Below, piece after piece: positions 46,080 to 57,585 of a DNA stretch of 64,000 nucleotides (position 1 is the first letter of the stretch; every line of letters starts with the position of its first letter). Under the pieces are notes generated by a model. The model saw only the letters and a list, made by a program, of their open reading frames with translations. It did no database searches and had not been told where the DNA came from. Source of the DNA: Isoetes taiwanensis (lineage: Eukaryota > Streptophyta > Lycopodiopsida > Isoetales > Isoetaceae); contig JAJEKV010000380.1 in the NCBI GenBank assembly GCA_021234155.1, forward strand, positions 1-64,000, written 5' to 3'. Position numbers and translations under genes: made by a program.

Positions 46080-46633
46080 AGGCTAGTCTTTAGAATACGA
46101 TACTGCATTGAAAGGTGGATGGAATTTAAACTTAACTAGATACCTACAATAAACATAAGTTTGTGCCTCCTTAAATCTTCGTGCATAAGTATCTTCTCCG
46201 GTTCACGCACCTCCTCATCACCCCTAATGATAGGAAGTTCAACATGTTCCATTTTCTATTACCCATTTTCCGTGAGCGTTTCTTAGGAAGATGAATTCAT
46301 TGATTTTTTTCATAGTCAACTCTCCTTCGTTTCTTTGCAAGCCTAGAAATCACTAACTCTTGGCTCTTCTGAATTCTGGATTTTACTTCTTGTATGATAT
46401 CCGCAGAGTCTGTAGCTGGTAGTTCTCCTCCTAGCTTTGCAGCTGGATATTCCAAAGAATATCCTTATACTTCTTCAAAGGGAATTCTCTGGGTAACCGA
46501 ATGGGTGCTGCTATCATGGCGAACTCCAAAAGGTAAAGGTATTCTTCCCATTGACTTTGCCTTTCTGCAACATAAGCTCGGAGCATATCTTCCATAACCT
46601 CGTTTTACCACTTCAGTTTGGCCATCGATGATA
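46080..46633 (-). pseudogene. Gypsy integrase C-terminal part and chromodomain-like end
   Basis: From 46,633 leftward the minus strand reads IDGQTEVV (the conserved DGQTE block of gypsy integrase, normally ...YHPQTDGQTE), then in the next frame DMLRAYV and QWEEYL..LEFA, the standard 'LEDMLRAYV...W...L...EFAYN' region. After a Lys/Arg-rich stretch come EEVREPEKIL and RYLVKFK (about 46,220-46,090), resembling the 'E.I(L)..R...R....YLVKWKG' chromodomain of chromoviruses. Frame changes and stops are present. The block is continuous with 58,126-58,665 once the CACTA element is removed. Confidence 0.7.
46631..46633. repeat. 3-bp target duplication ATA, left copy
   Basis: ATA precedes CACTACAAC at 46,634 and follows GAAGTG at 58,126-58,128. 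Three-bp duplications are diagnostic for CACTA transposons when paired with the termini. Confidence 0.85.
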
Positions 46634-46818
46634 CACTACAACAGAAAAGGATATTTTTCGTCGGATATAGTGTCAAACAAAGTGACGCTATATGTATTCT
46701 CAAAGGCCCACTAAATGTCACGAGGTTGACGGTAAAAGTCCTATACTTTGATGTCGCATGGGCGTCACCCATTGCGTCAAGTATTGTGTCATGGCTACAT
46801 AACGCAAAAATGACAAAA

Positions 46819-47120
46819 CGACTACATTTGTGGCAATTGCATTGCATGTTTGTGTCAAGCTTATATCCAAGTTATTCAATAATTGCGTCATACTTTCTAT
46901 CATATTAGTCTCGACACCATGACTACATTTGTGGCAATGGCATGGGATATTTGTGTCGAGCTTATATCCAAGTTATTCAATAATTGCGTCATGTTTTCTA
47001 TCACATTAGTCTCGACTCAACGACTACATTTGAACAATTGCATGGCATGTTTGCATCAATCGCTTATCCATGTTATTCAATAATTGTGTCATACTTTCTA
47101 TATATTAGTCTCGACTATGC
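46819..47120 (+). repeat. CACTA left subterminal tandem repeats, about 100 bp
   Basis: GACTACATTTGTGGCAAT, GCATG.ATTTGTGTC.AGC, TTATATCCAAGTTATTCAAT, AATTGCGTCAT and TTAGTCTCGAC recur three times, starting near 46,820, 46,921 and 47,021, with the third copy more diverged. Each copy carries GTGTC and TGCGTCAT, motifs also abundant at the right end. In En/Spm such subterminal arrays bind the TNPA protein; that role here is inference. Confidence 0.8.
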
Positions 47121-48000
47121 AACCAAATTGTTACACCACGTTGACATCATTTACATCATATTTGTAACTCTCTTGCAACATGTTTTATATCCCTTTTTTA
47201 TGCAACTTATAGCGAGCGTATTTTATTTTGCAACATGATTGTAACATTTAGTTATATAGGTATGACAAATTTTGTAATGTTTGAGTAACAAAATTTTGTC
47301 AAATTTTAGATCCGTTTGTGACATATATATGTCAATTTTTATGAGCATATATGATACCATTATCAAATTTGTGTCTAAATCACAAGTCTCTATGTGGCAA
47401 TTCTACTTTCAATTTTTGTCATTTTTCTAGTTTCGTCAATAGATATTTTTTTTAGACATTAGTATTTGGATGTTTTTTTTTTGTGTTCATATGTGCAAAA
47501 TTGGTCTGGTTTGAGTCCATGCTTGCATCATGCATATATACAAAGAAAGGAAAAATGATTTAAGTAATTGCACGAGTAATGATAAAAAAACTCAATCCCA
47601 ATCAAATTACTTGACGAAGTAAAGAACATTACGTTAATTCGAATGAAAGATCATTCTACATGTGAAGTACTTTTAACATAAAAAGTTATTTGTTTTAGTT
47701 TTAGTTTGAGACTATTTCTCTCATGCATAATTCTCATTCCAGGTTATCGTCCTTAGCAGGAGACGAATCTTTATCAGTGGGCTCATTGCGCTCTTCCTCT
47801 TCGCTAACCTGTGTAAAAAAAAATAAAACAAGAACTTTGTCAATTCTCAAATTGTATTCAATTTACCATGCAAAAGAACATAAAAGCTAGAATAGAAACC
47901 AAACTCCTAGATGAAAATACATTTTATTGGCAAATGTGAGGTATTAGTATTTCAATGTTGCTAAAGAACATTGCTGGAAATAAGGAACAATAGATCAGGC
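47121..48000. other. CACTA interior without recognised gene
   Basis: AT-rich with more TTTGTCA/TTTGTGAC motifs to about 47,420 (extended subterminal region). From 47.5 to 48 kb nothing is identified. Confidence 0.45.
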
Positions 48001-48004
48001 CTTA

Positions 48005-49035
48005 ATGAGCTGCCAAGCTGCTGTAAGCACTATTTCCTGTGATGTAGAATCAAAGATTAACAATCGCTTTGTCCAGCACCCTATTCTGAAAACAGTCCAA
48101 TACCCTGCAAATATTTACACTGCACTGCAGCACTAACAGAGAGCCCTCTGCAAGCAAACAATGGTTGGAAAAAATGTTGATTTATGAAAAAAGAAACCTC
48201 AAGAACCTAGACAAAAGGGGAAAGCAATTCAACACCAAAGCCTTCGCCATCAACAAAACAGACTGTGAGCATCATAATTACAATAAGCATCCACCAGAAT
48301 TCTTCTGGCAAGACTGCTCAGCCCTATTTTGTGAAGAGCCTAGATTGTGAGGGAACAATAGATCAGGCCTTAATGAGCTGCCAAGCTGCTGTAAACATAC
48401 ACAGGGCTAAACCTTGTATTATCATCATGTACGAGTTCAAGTTCTAGCTGTGGACCATCTCAGACATGGCAGGTTGCATCTAGTTTGAAAGGAACTTTAC
48501 AATTTTTGAGGTTGAATAGTGATGGAGATTTTGTTTCGTATTATCTGGATTGAAGCTCAACATGGCATAAAAATTATGCTCTATCTAGCACTACGAGTAG
48601 CTCATGTCAGCTTCCCATGACCTGTGGAACATATGGAATCTGCACAGGTAAAGGGTTATGCAGCAGTTTAGAATCTGGTAGTGTAACCATAGAAGCAAAT
48701 GCAAGCTTGAAATCTTCTATGGACCTTGCCTCAGCTTCAATGCAAGCACTATTCCCTGTGATGTAGAATCAAAGATTAACAATTGCTTTGTCCAGCACCC
48801 TATTCTGAAAACAGTCCAACATCCTATTCTACAGCTCCATGCAAATACTTACACTGCACTGCAGCACCAACAGAGAGCCCTCTGTAAGCAAACAATGGTT
48901 GGAAAAAATGTTGATTTATGAAAAAAAGAAACCTCAAGAACCTAGACAAAAGGGGAAAGTGATTCAACACCAAAGCCTTCGCCATCAACAAAACAGACTG
49001 CGAGCATCAAAATACAATAAGCATCCACCAGAAAT
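48005..49035 (+). repeat. Imperfect duplication in CACTA, period about 725 bp
   Basis: CACTATT.CCTGTGATGTAGAA TCAAAGATTAACAAT through CACTGCAGCAC, AACAATGGTTGG, CTAGACAAAAGGGGAAAG, CAACAAAACAGACTG and AGCATCCACCAGAA appears at about 48,027-48,300 and again at about 48,748-49,035. A second phrase, AACAATAGATCAGGCCTTAA TGAGCTGCCAAGC, is at 47,988 and 48,353. Similarity is high, with small indels. Frames in the two copies differ, so it is not a conserved coding repeat. Confidence 0.85.
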
Positions 49036-49391
49036 TTTATCCTACTGTACTTCAAATGGACAGCCACATAAGACCATCAATCAAATATAACACATCATTT
49101 AGAGAATAAAATATGGACTATTAGAAATAGGGGTCCTATTATGGTTCCTCGTGGAAGGCCTCATAAGGACAGAAAAAATGCGTAATTAGTAGACTCTGAT
49201 ATGTTAAGGTTGGCTTTATTTTCCTTCGACATTTTGTGGTGTGTTGAACTTCTTATTCCGTATATGCTTTCATATTGCTTACAATGGAATGAATGTTGTA
49301 CACGGGTGTTTTATAAGATTTTACGGTCTCATCCTTATCTTTGTTCTATTGTATAATAGCACCTCTAATATAAAAATGGCAACTATATTTC

Positions 49392-49742
49392 ATGATGTTA
49401 TATATTCAATCCACCGATGATGAATCATTGCATGGAGAGCCATCGAATTCAAACAGTTCTTTCATTGGTGGGGACGTGATACATGAGACCATTACAAATT
49501 ATTTTCCAATTGGTGAACAGACAGAAGATTATAATGGTGGAAATTATGAGTTTGACAATGGGTTCCCGAAGGTTTCACCTTTTTGTATACGTATGACCCA
49601 AGTGCGTGACTGGATAGGGGTTTTTTCAAATTCGAAACGTCCGTATACGGACTGGTCTTTCATACGGTCGACCACCATTCTTCCTGCAGGTGGTCGAGAA
49701 GGGGGAGTTGGGCGGGAAGGTCCGATCCGTATGCTATGTTAG
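49392..49742 (+). other. Unrecognised 116-codon ORF in CACTA
   Basis: An acidic, Asn-rich reading (STDDESLHGEPSNSN, NYFPIGEQTEDYNGGNYEFD) open for 116 codons. Its composition resembles the acidic region near the start of TNP2-type proteins, and it lies upstream of the TNP2 exons on the same strand, but no diagnostic motif is present. From about 49,600 the translation becomes basic and GC-rich and may be unrelated sequence. Confidence 0.35.
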
Positions 49743-50828
49743 GGCCTACTCCTACTCCGAATGCTCTGAAGAACCGAGGCGCCATAGGACCATAGGTGCC
49801 CTGAGGGCATTTCTTCCCGGCATTTCTTCCTGAGGTAAAATCATTTTAAGAAATACTTTTTTTGCATTGTTGTTGTTTGCAATGTTTCTATCAACTCGCG
49901 GAAAGCGATGATTCAACCGTGGATGCAGGAGCAAGAAAGCCGCCAAGCACAATGAGGTTGGCAAGCAAGCAAAGCAAGCAAGCAAGCAGAGGTCGGCAAG
50001 CAAGCAAGTAAAGCGCCAAACAAGCAGAGAGGTCGTCCGGTTGTGGATGCAAAAGCGGTCGGCAAGCAGAGGTTTAGGGTTTCAAAACAGAGGTCGTTGA
50101 AGCAAATTAGAGGACATTCTTTTTATTTTCTTGATTTAATCCGTTGTGGCAAAGCATAGGTCACTGAAACAAGTGGTAGGGAGCTTTGTTCCATGTTTTT
50201 TTTATATGAGATTTTTCCTCTTTGTCCATAACTTCCGTCTTTATCTCTTTGTAACTTCTGTCTTTATTTCAAATTTGATGACCATGTACTTCAAAATGCC
50301 AAGAGCTAAGTCTGAAGGTTTTCTTATATCTATTGCAGGTTTAAAATACGTGGAGTTCTGATGTTTGGACTATTGCATTTACTCTAATATAGGTCTGCAC
50401 ATTTAACAACATTCTCAAAATTTAGTTTGCTTAAGTTTACTAAATTGTTATTATTTTACCCCTTTTCCTTTGGTGTGTGAATATAAAGCTGAGTATTATA
50501 GACTTTAGTCTAAAAGTTTTCTCTCTCTATACATTCTGATATTGTACAAAATTCTTACATTTTAGATTGCTTGTTGTATTCATGAAACGGATCAGCTGGA
50601 GCACTTGATTCCTGTGAAGACCACTCTAGCTCGTTGATTGCGGGGTTGAAGACTTTGTGGACTTTGTGACATATTTATTGTAAATAAATACTGGAAATCG
50701 TACTTCAGCAACAAAGGCTCTTCAACAAATTTTCATATGAGCCGATCTCTTCCTAAGATCAAGGTTGGCTGTATTATTAATTGCATGGAAATGTGAAAAG
50801 TTATCCTTCTATTGTTGCTAATGTTTAG
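49743..50828. other. CACTA interior with an AAGC-rich stretch
   Basis: An interrupted AAGC microsatellite (GCAAGCAAGCAAAGCAAGCA, and GGCAAGCAAGCAAG) spans about 49,958-50,010, with GTCGGCAAGC and GAGGTCG phrases repeated around it to 50,100. The rest to 50,828 has no recognised exon. Confidence 0.5.
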
Positions 50829-51813
50829 GATAAGATGTCGACATTCGAATGTGCTGCTGCCAAAGAAGGTATTGAGCATCTGCATCTCTTCATGAGACTC
50901 CGTCAAGGTAAGGAATCTCTTTCACGTATAAATCCCATTTGTTTTCTGGTTGCAGTGATCCTCATATAATAACTTTAAATAAGAAGAAACAAACGGTTTT
51001 GTAGATTTGAGATAAGCTTTATTTGAGGAGCTGTTTCTATAAAAATTTTGGATTTTTATATGAAATACATAGAGGTTTTATCGAAGCAACATAGTACATG
51101 GAATTAATTGGGCCACTGGAGCCTTCCATACAGGTTCCATATTGCAACATAGCAATATGATTGTTGTAACAATTACCAAATAATAGCTGCTTCTAGAAAG
51201 AGACACCTTTGCTGCTATTATCCATTGTTGCAGGGCTATTTAGATAAGCTTAATCTTGAGAATGTGAAGATAAATGCCCTGCTTCATGTCTTACTTTCAT
51301 CTCACTTTAGTTTTCCGTGCCCACTAATACTTTATTTGTGTAGACATGTATAAAGTAGGATTTGCAGGAGTAGATCTCTATAAGGTGGAGGCACCACATC
51401 TTAAATTAGAAGAAGGAACTGCTCTGATTTCATTAACACAGGTATGTCTGAATGCATTTCTTTCAAAACATTGTCATGGTATATTTGAATGCATTATGGG
51501 ATATGTAAGCTGGTCATAAATAGGAGATTAAGTGGTTTATCCTCGACGCTCCATGACACATGTAGCATGATAAACGTAGCAGTTTACTTTTTCAGTTTTA
51601 GGATAGATAACTATCTTAGCGTTGTAATCCCCACGATGATGCTTGCTTACATTTTTTATCATGCCTAATCATTGCTTACAATATGGGCATCTGGAACATG
51701 AATACTTAGATCTTCTATTTATATGCGTTGCAGTTTACATGTGGATACTTGCAGACTTGCTTATCCTTGAGTAACAAAGTAAAGATACGAAGATGGTATT
51801 GTATCCATCTAAG
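50829..51813 (+). pseudogene. Three phase-compatible exons of an unidentified gene
   Basis: Three short open segments have splice borders and fit in phase. Exon a, 50,829-50,907 (TTTAG before, GTAAGG after), reads DKMSTFECAAAKEGIEHLHL F. and ends one base into a codon. Exon b, 51,344-51,441 (TGTAG, GTATGT), starts at the second base and reads MYKVGFAGVDLYKVEAPHLK, then LEEGTALISLTQ. Exon c, 51,755-51,813 (TTGCAG, GTAAGT), reads TCLSLSNKVKIRRWY. Joined, they stay open. I do not recognise the family. They sit upstream of the TNP2 gene on the same strand. They may be a host gene fragment captured by the CACTA element, or less likely 5' exons of its own gene. Confidence 0.5.
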
Positions 51814-53147
51814 GTAAGTTGGGGCTCGCTGTCAAACATTCCTTCCTTATGTACTTACATAGAATGACCATCTAAGATTTTGGCTTTAAGTGGTTCAACT
51901 CCACTTTGTAACGTTAGAAAAGCTATGTTGTATACCTCAAACTTTCACAGCTTCTAATGCAAAGTTGATAATATAGTTGATTTTGCTCTAATACTCAATT
52001 TAGAATGCCCTTTTCTCATTTTGTCCATCATTTGATATATACATAGTCAAAGTGCTTTCAACTCCACCAAGATTCTAGATGGATTTAAAATATATCTTCA
52101 TTCGAATGAGGTGCACATTAAAAACATCTATATCTATGGATATAAGGGTGGTGCATGGTTCACCACCAAAAATAACAATTTCATCTATGGATTAAGGATG
52201 ATGCATAGTTCATCAACATCATGTGTAACAACATGCAACTGTCGGATCCCATGTTTACAACCATATAGGAAGTCCCAATATTATATGAGGGCATCTTGCT
52301 CTGCTTATGCACGTGGTTGGAGTACAAAGTATAGAGACTGACCAGAATAATAAATAGAGACTGACCGATCATGTGCTACTTCATTTCTTACCATCATCTA
52401 TTAAGGTGTAGTATATTATAGATGTATAATTTGAGGTATTGATCTTACCATGATGTATTATCCTTAGCATGTATTCCATGTATTGTCATTAGCATGTATT
52501 GTCCCCGTATTGTCCCGGTATTGTCTTTGCAAGGGCTCCTAAATACGTGTTCATAATTTGCAAAGGCTCCTTAGAATTACCCTTGTATTGTCGCATGCAT
52601 GTAAGAACCCCAGGGAAATGCGAGACCGAGATGCGATGTCAATTAAAAACATTTTGAAATTTTATTTATTCTGTACATAGGGGTAGGGTGCACAAGCACA
52701 AACTCAAGTACAAGATCGGGTAGGGGTATGTAAAAATTAGGATAGTCCGAAAGTACATCTACGGAAAGGGGCTTGGAAACTGGCTTTTCCTATTTACGTA
52801 TGTAGGGGTTTTCCACCTCCAAAAAGTTGTATACAGGGGTTTTCTCTGGACCCCTTGCACGCAGATGTGGTATCCCCATATGCCTAGGTGAAACCCCCGG
52901 GAATGGGTTTAGGGATAAGGCAAAATTCCTATATAACGAGCCAACAACCCCATTGTATCCAAATGCATGCATGTCTCGTCTTGCCACGTTTGCTAATTTT
53001 GAATCTTCACCATAAAGCTGGTTGGAGCAACAATAGTGTCTCTAAGCTTTTCAGGTATATGTTTACAACTTTTATAACTTGCATTTTCTTAAGCACACAA
53101 TTATTAATAACTACTGACATTTGAAAATATTGATTTAGTTTACTAGG
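51814..53147. other. CACTA interior, unassigned
   Basis: AT-rich to about 52.6 kb, then a GC-richer stretch (52,600-52,990) with CCCCGTATTGTCC-like repeats near 52,490-52,520. No exon recognised before the TNP2 acceptor at 53,147. Confidence 0.4.
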
Positions 53148-55610
53148 CAAAATACTACCAGATGGGCATTGTCTTCCAAAGTCAAGGAGAGAGGCAAGAG
53201 AGTTGTTTCGTTCATTGGGCCTAGAATATAATTGTATACATGCATGCATCAATGATTGCATATTATTTCGCAACAATTATGCGGGAGATCAATCATGTCC
53301 AAAGTGCAATGAGCCACGCTATGAGGAGGGCAGGAGGTCGAAGGTGGCAAGAAAAACATTGCGACACATGCCTATCATTCCTCGTTTACGTCATATGTTT
53401 CGATCTCCATGCCTTGCCTCATTTATGGACTATCATGCAAAGAACCGCAGTACAGATGGGAAAATGAGGATGCCTGCAGATGGAGAGTCATGGAAAAATA
53501 TCAAAGAAAAGTGGCCACAATTTAAATTGGAGTCTCGCAACATTAGACTTGGACTAGGACTAGATGGAATATGTCCCTGGGGATCTATGTCATCAAAACA
53601 TAGTGTGTGGCCAATAGCTGTTGTTAACTACAATATTCCACCGTGGATGGCTACCAAACCTGGTTATATCATGTTGACGTTGATTGTTCCAGGTACTTAT
53701 TTTACTTTTTACTCAGTAGCTATTTATAAATATGAAATGAATTGAAATGACTTGACTTGAATGGAATGGAGAAGATGCCATTGTTGAAGCTGTTCAAATT
53801 TATTTACCAATAAATGTGTATGCATTTTGTAGGAAAATATCAAGTTAAAAATATGGATGTCTATATGGAAGAGGAATTGGAATTGTTATGGAAGGGGATT
53901 CATATGTATGACATTTCAAGAGAGCCACATGATTTCACGCTACATGGTATGCTATGTTTCACTATTCATGACTATCCAGGCTTTTCTGTGGCATCCGGTA
54001 AGTTCTATTTACAAATGGCATGGTTTAGAAATCTTTGGATTGTTCAAAAATCATAGTAAAATTTTTGTTATTTGTAACACAACAGGTCTACAAACGAGTG
54101 GAGCATGTGGTTGTTCTTCATGTCCAAACATCTCAAGAAGCAAATATACTTTGGTCACAAGAAATATTTGCCTGAAGAGCATCATGCACGTGGGCGTGAG
54201 GTGATGCCGCCACCAAAACGTTGGACAAGTAGGGATTGGCTGGATGCTTGGCAGAATGCAAACCCAGATTTGGATTACTTGGCCAATGCCGGAGAAAGCA
54301 ATACAAATCTCCCACCTGGAATGAAATGTTTATCTATATTTTATCGATTGGAGTACTGGGCAGACTTGGAAGTCGTGCATTTACTGGATCCTATGCATAT
54401 ATTCAAGAACATTGCACACTCTCTTTGGAGGCATCTAACTGGTGAATGGGAAACATTAGGAGCTAGAGAGAATCTTAAGGAAAGAGGAATAAGAAGAGAT
54501 TTATGGCCAAATGAGAGGGATGGCAGAGGAACCACATGGAAAAAGGGACCTTGGGTGTTAGAGAAACAACAACTTGCAATAGTGCATAAGAGAATACAAA
54601 AAAGTCGAACACCGACTGGATATGGTGCATCCCTAAGAAAAGCATTTACAAAAGATGGAGATCTTAGTGGGTTGAAAACACACAATTGGCACAAATTTCT
54701 TCAGGTAATTTATTCTTCACTTTTAATGATTGGAATTACATAGTTGCACGCGCTGAACTATTGTTTGTTGTTGTAGCATATTCTTCCATGCGTCATTGGA
54801 AACTATTTAACACCGGCAATAAGGAGTATCATATACCGATTAGGAAAATTCGTGAGATGGGTATCCTCAAAGGAAAATCATGTCTCTGAGATTACAAAGA
54901 TGGAAGAGGAAGCTATTTTACTTTTATGTGATATTGAAAAGGAGTTCCCTACTAGCTTCTTAGATCTACAAGTATGACATTATCCTTACGCCCATTTTTT
55001 TTCCATGTTGACATGCATATATTTTGCTAACTAATGAGATGAGATGATGACATTGATGTAGGTGCACTTATTAATACACATTCCAAATGAGATTAAATTA
55101 GCTGGACCTGCCCCTGCACGATGGATGTTCTTCCTCGAGCGTTATATGAAGGTGCTCAAAGGATTTGTACGGCAAATGGCTAAGCCATAAGGGTGTATGG
55201 CCGAAGGTCATCTCATACAAGAAACTCTTTTCTTCTTGAATGATGTGACCATTGCATGCAATCCGGATGGCCTTAAAATGTGGGAGGAAAAAGAGGAGGA
55301 TGAGATTATATCGAAAGTTTTACAAGGCAATGGTGTGGAGTAGAATCTAACTGATGAAATGTTTCGTTCTGTAAATGCCTTCATCATAAATAACACAACA
55401 ACTTTGCAACCTTGGCGAGACATGTATGAACGTGCAAAGGAGGAAGCATGAAGGAATGGCTCACACAGACGTGGTTCAATAATTGAACAATGTGCTTTGG
55501 CAGACACCATGACCAATGATTGGTTATTAGCCCGTATGGATGAAGCAAGAGATAGTGGACAAGTCATTCCGGATGATGATTACGAGATTGCTATTGGATG
55601 CAATAAAAAG
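53148..55610 (+). pseudogene. CACTA TNP2-type transposase, decayed
   Basis: TNP2/TNPD cuts CACTA ends during transposition. Exon 1 (53,148-53,692) reads ILPDGHCLPKSRREARELFR, IHACINDCILFRN, CPKCNEPRY and LGLGLDGICPWG, the classic TNP2 block. Exon 2 (53,833-53,997) reads ELELLWKGIHMYD and LHGMLCFTIHDYPGF. Exon 3 (54,086-54,704) has ACGCSSCP, then after a frameshift near 54,120 FGHKKYLPEEHHAR, DLEVVHLLDPMHIFKNI and TGYGASL. Exon 4 (54,777-54,971) reads HILPCVIGNYLTPAIRSIIY, the start of a DUF4218-like region. Exon 5 (55,062-55,610) has LIHIPNEIKLAGPAPARWMF F and stops at 55,188, 55,341 and 55,449. Introns have GT-AG borders and compatible phases. The expected N-terminal exon was not identified. 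The stops and frameshift make the gene inactive. Confidence 0.88.
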
Positions 55611-55689
55611 GTATGAAATGAAAGTATTTATTTTCTTTACATACTTGAGATTCTAGATAAACGTCTGCAATTACTGAGTCCTCAGTAGT

Positions 55690-55823
55690 CATTATCTAAG
55701 CTTGTCTAGTATCATCATTACTGCAAAGGTTTTTCCCTTGAAAACCTTTCGAGGCAGGGGTTTTTTAATCCTAGTAGTAATGATTGTACTAGCCCATTGT
55801 ACTATTCTATTCTATTCTATTCT
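55690..55823 (+). mobile_element. Short LINE 3' end with (TATTC)n tail
   Basis: ATCATTACTGCAAAGGTTTTT, CCCTTGAAAACC, GAGGCAGGGGTTTTTTAATC and a terminal (CTATT)n run at 55,802-55,823 parallel the end of the LINE at 63,290-63,448 (TACTTATTACCGCTAAG, CTCGAAAACCCTTGG, GCGAGGGTTTTTAATC, (CTATT)n). It lacks the GGTCCCATA core seen in the other copies. It lies in a probable intron between TNP2 exon 5 and the 3' part of the gene, so it landed after the CACTA element. Confidence 0.65.
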
Positions 55824-55901
55824 TTCATCAAAAAATCATATATTGGAAAATATAATAAGTTTGGAAAACTTGATTTTGCTAATTACACTTTTGTTATTTA
55901 G

Positions 55902-56270
55902 GCGCGAGATGCACCTTGGACTACCGCAGTCGTCGGATTCGTCGATTCTATGGCACAGATCGTATGTTGGGTCCTCTGGGCACCTCCCATTTTGCTTATA
56001 GTCATTTAGGATTGGAGGTGCCTATGATTTTGAAATATGAAATACGATTTCGCCTAAGGTTTTGAGGGAATATCGAACCTCTATACGGCTTTGCCTAAGA
56101 TTTTAGAATATGAAATACGGGGGTTCAAACCTCTACCAAAATAACTCAATATCTTAATAAGACTACTTTAACCAATGTACCCAGTGAGCTAATGTGATTA
56201 TTTTTTATCTTGAATCTATGTTTTTTTTTATAACAACCTATTCAATTGTTTTAGGGATATATAGTCTATA
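55902..56270. other. CACTA, between TNP2 and DUF4216 parts
   Basis: A possible acceptor (TTATTTAG at 55,894-55,901) opens a frame starting ARDAPWTTAVVGFVDSMAQ that ends in a stop near 56,008; I do not recognise it. The region 56,020-56,160 has the phrase AATATGAAATACG repeated with CGCCTAAG/TGCCTAAG. Confidence 0.4.
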
Positions 56271-56329
56271 GTTTCAGGAATTGTTATTTTTACATTCATA
56301 TCAAATCCCCCTAGAACCCCCTGTTATTT

Positions 56330-57208
56330 TGCTACATATTCATACATCTATGTGGGCTTACGGACAATACTTTCGTATCAGTAGTGTTGATAAATGTAGA
56401 GTTACTTTTGACTCTGGAATCATGGCACACTTTGAGCAAAAGAGTCAAGCAAGCAGTAGGGATCGTAACCTTATTGATGGTGAATTATGCTATGTTGGAA
56501 CCATATCCAATATCATTGAACTATCGGACATTTCATGTAAATGTCTTGAAAGCAAAGTGGTTCAGAGTTGTTTATAGAGGTCGTGGAAGAACAATAAAAA
56601 CACATGCTTCTAGATTTATGGAGATTGACTCCACAAAAGTGCTAGCGGATATGGATGAGCCATTTGTTTTTCCAAATCAAGTTGAGCAAGTCTTCTTTCA
56701 TCCAGATCCTGACAATAATGATTGGTGGATCGTTATACATTCTCAACCTAGATCCCGTCGTGTGATTGGAAATCCTGCAATTGAAGATAACATTGAGCCA
56801 ATATCTGATGATGAAGATCGGCAACCGGAGCATATAGCAAAGGATTTCACACTTGTAATAGAAAGGGACGTTGATGTATCACACTTCGATACTATCGAAG
56901 GCAATACTACAACTATATGGGATAATGAAGGTGCAAATGATTCATTACCTCAACCATCAGACATTAATGATGATATAAATGAAGGAGATACTGATTTTAT
57001 TTTTCGACCTCTAATGATGAATTCTCCTCCACGAGATGAGGTTGGAAGTAGTGGACAACTAAGCGACAATGGCATTAGTGATGACTATATTGAAGACAAA
57101 GAAGTTCCAAGCATTGCTAATTTGCGTACAAATTTGTACTTGCATTTGGATGATGATGAGTTGGACGATATTGAGCATGATATTGAATACCAGTTCAACG
57201 CGTTATGA
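56330..57208 (+). pseudogene. CACTA transposase C-terminal DUF4216-like region
   Basis: From about 56,390 the reading goes VDKCRVTFDSGIMAHF, DRNLIDGELCYVGTISNIIE L, then after a frame change near 56,525 YRTFHVNVLKAKWFRVVYRG, then VFPNQVEQVFFHPDPDNNDW W and RVIGNPAIEDN. The order 'YYG.L..I(I/V)EL.Y......LFKC.W(F/Y)' and 'P(F/Y)(V/I)...Q..QVFY..DP....W.VV' is the DUF4216 pattern that ends many CACTA TNP2 polyproteins. A strongly acidic tail follows (DDDELDDIEHDIEYQ) to a stop at 57,208. The tail is intact for 274 codons in its own frame (56,384-57,208). Confidence 0.75.
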
Positions 57209-57585
57209 CAATTATGTTGAATATTATGTAAAAGTCTGCTCTAAATTGCTTTTCTTGTAGTTTATTTAGTTGTATAACACCTAAGAATATATATGCATAT
57301 ATGTATAATTTGGGAACTTGTAAATGATAGGCCATCAATGCTCCCAAGTCGGAAGGTGTCCCTACTTTTCTTGAACTGCCCTTTTAAGGCGAGATGCTTT
57401 TCATTTTCCAAAGCTTCTGCAAGATCATTTGTAGAATGCACTAATAGTTTGTAATAAGGTGTGCATAGTATGGTGTGCATTGAGGTTGAAGTCGAGGTCT
57501 AATAGGGTATGCATAGTATGATGTGCCAGTCTAATTGAATACTATAAAATGTTTATTTGCAATGTTGTTTTCCTCATACTAGCTA
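57209..57585. other. CACTA 3' untranslated stretch
   Basis: Between the transposase stop and the right subterminal region. GTATGCATAGTATGATGTGC and GTGTGCATAGTATGGTGTGC are near-duplicates at about 57,460-57,525. No gene. Confidence 0.5.
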
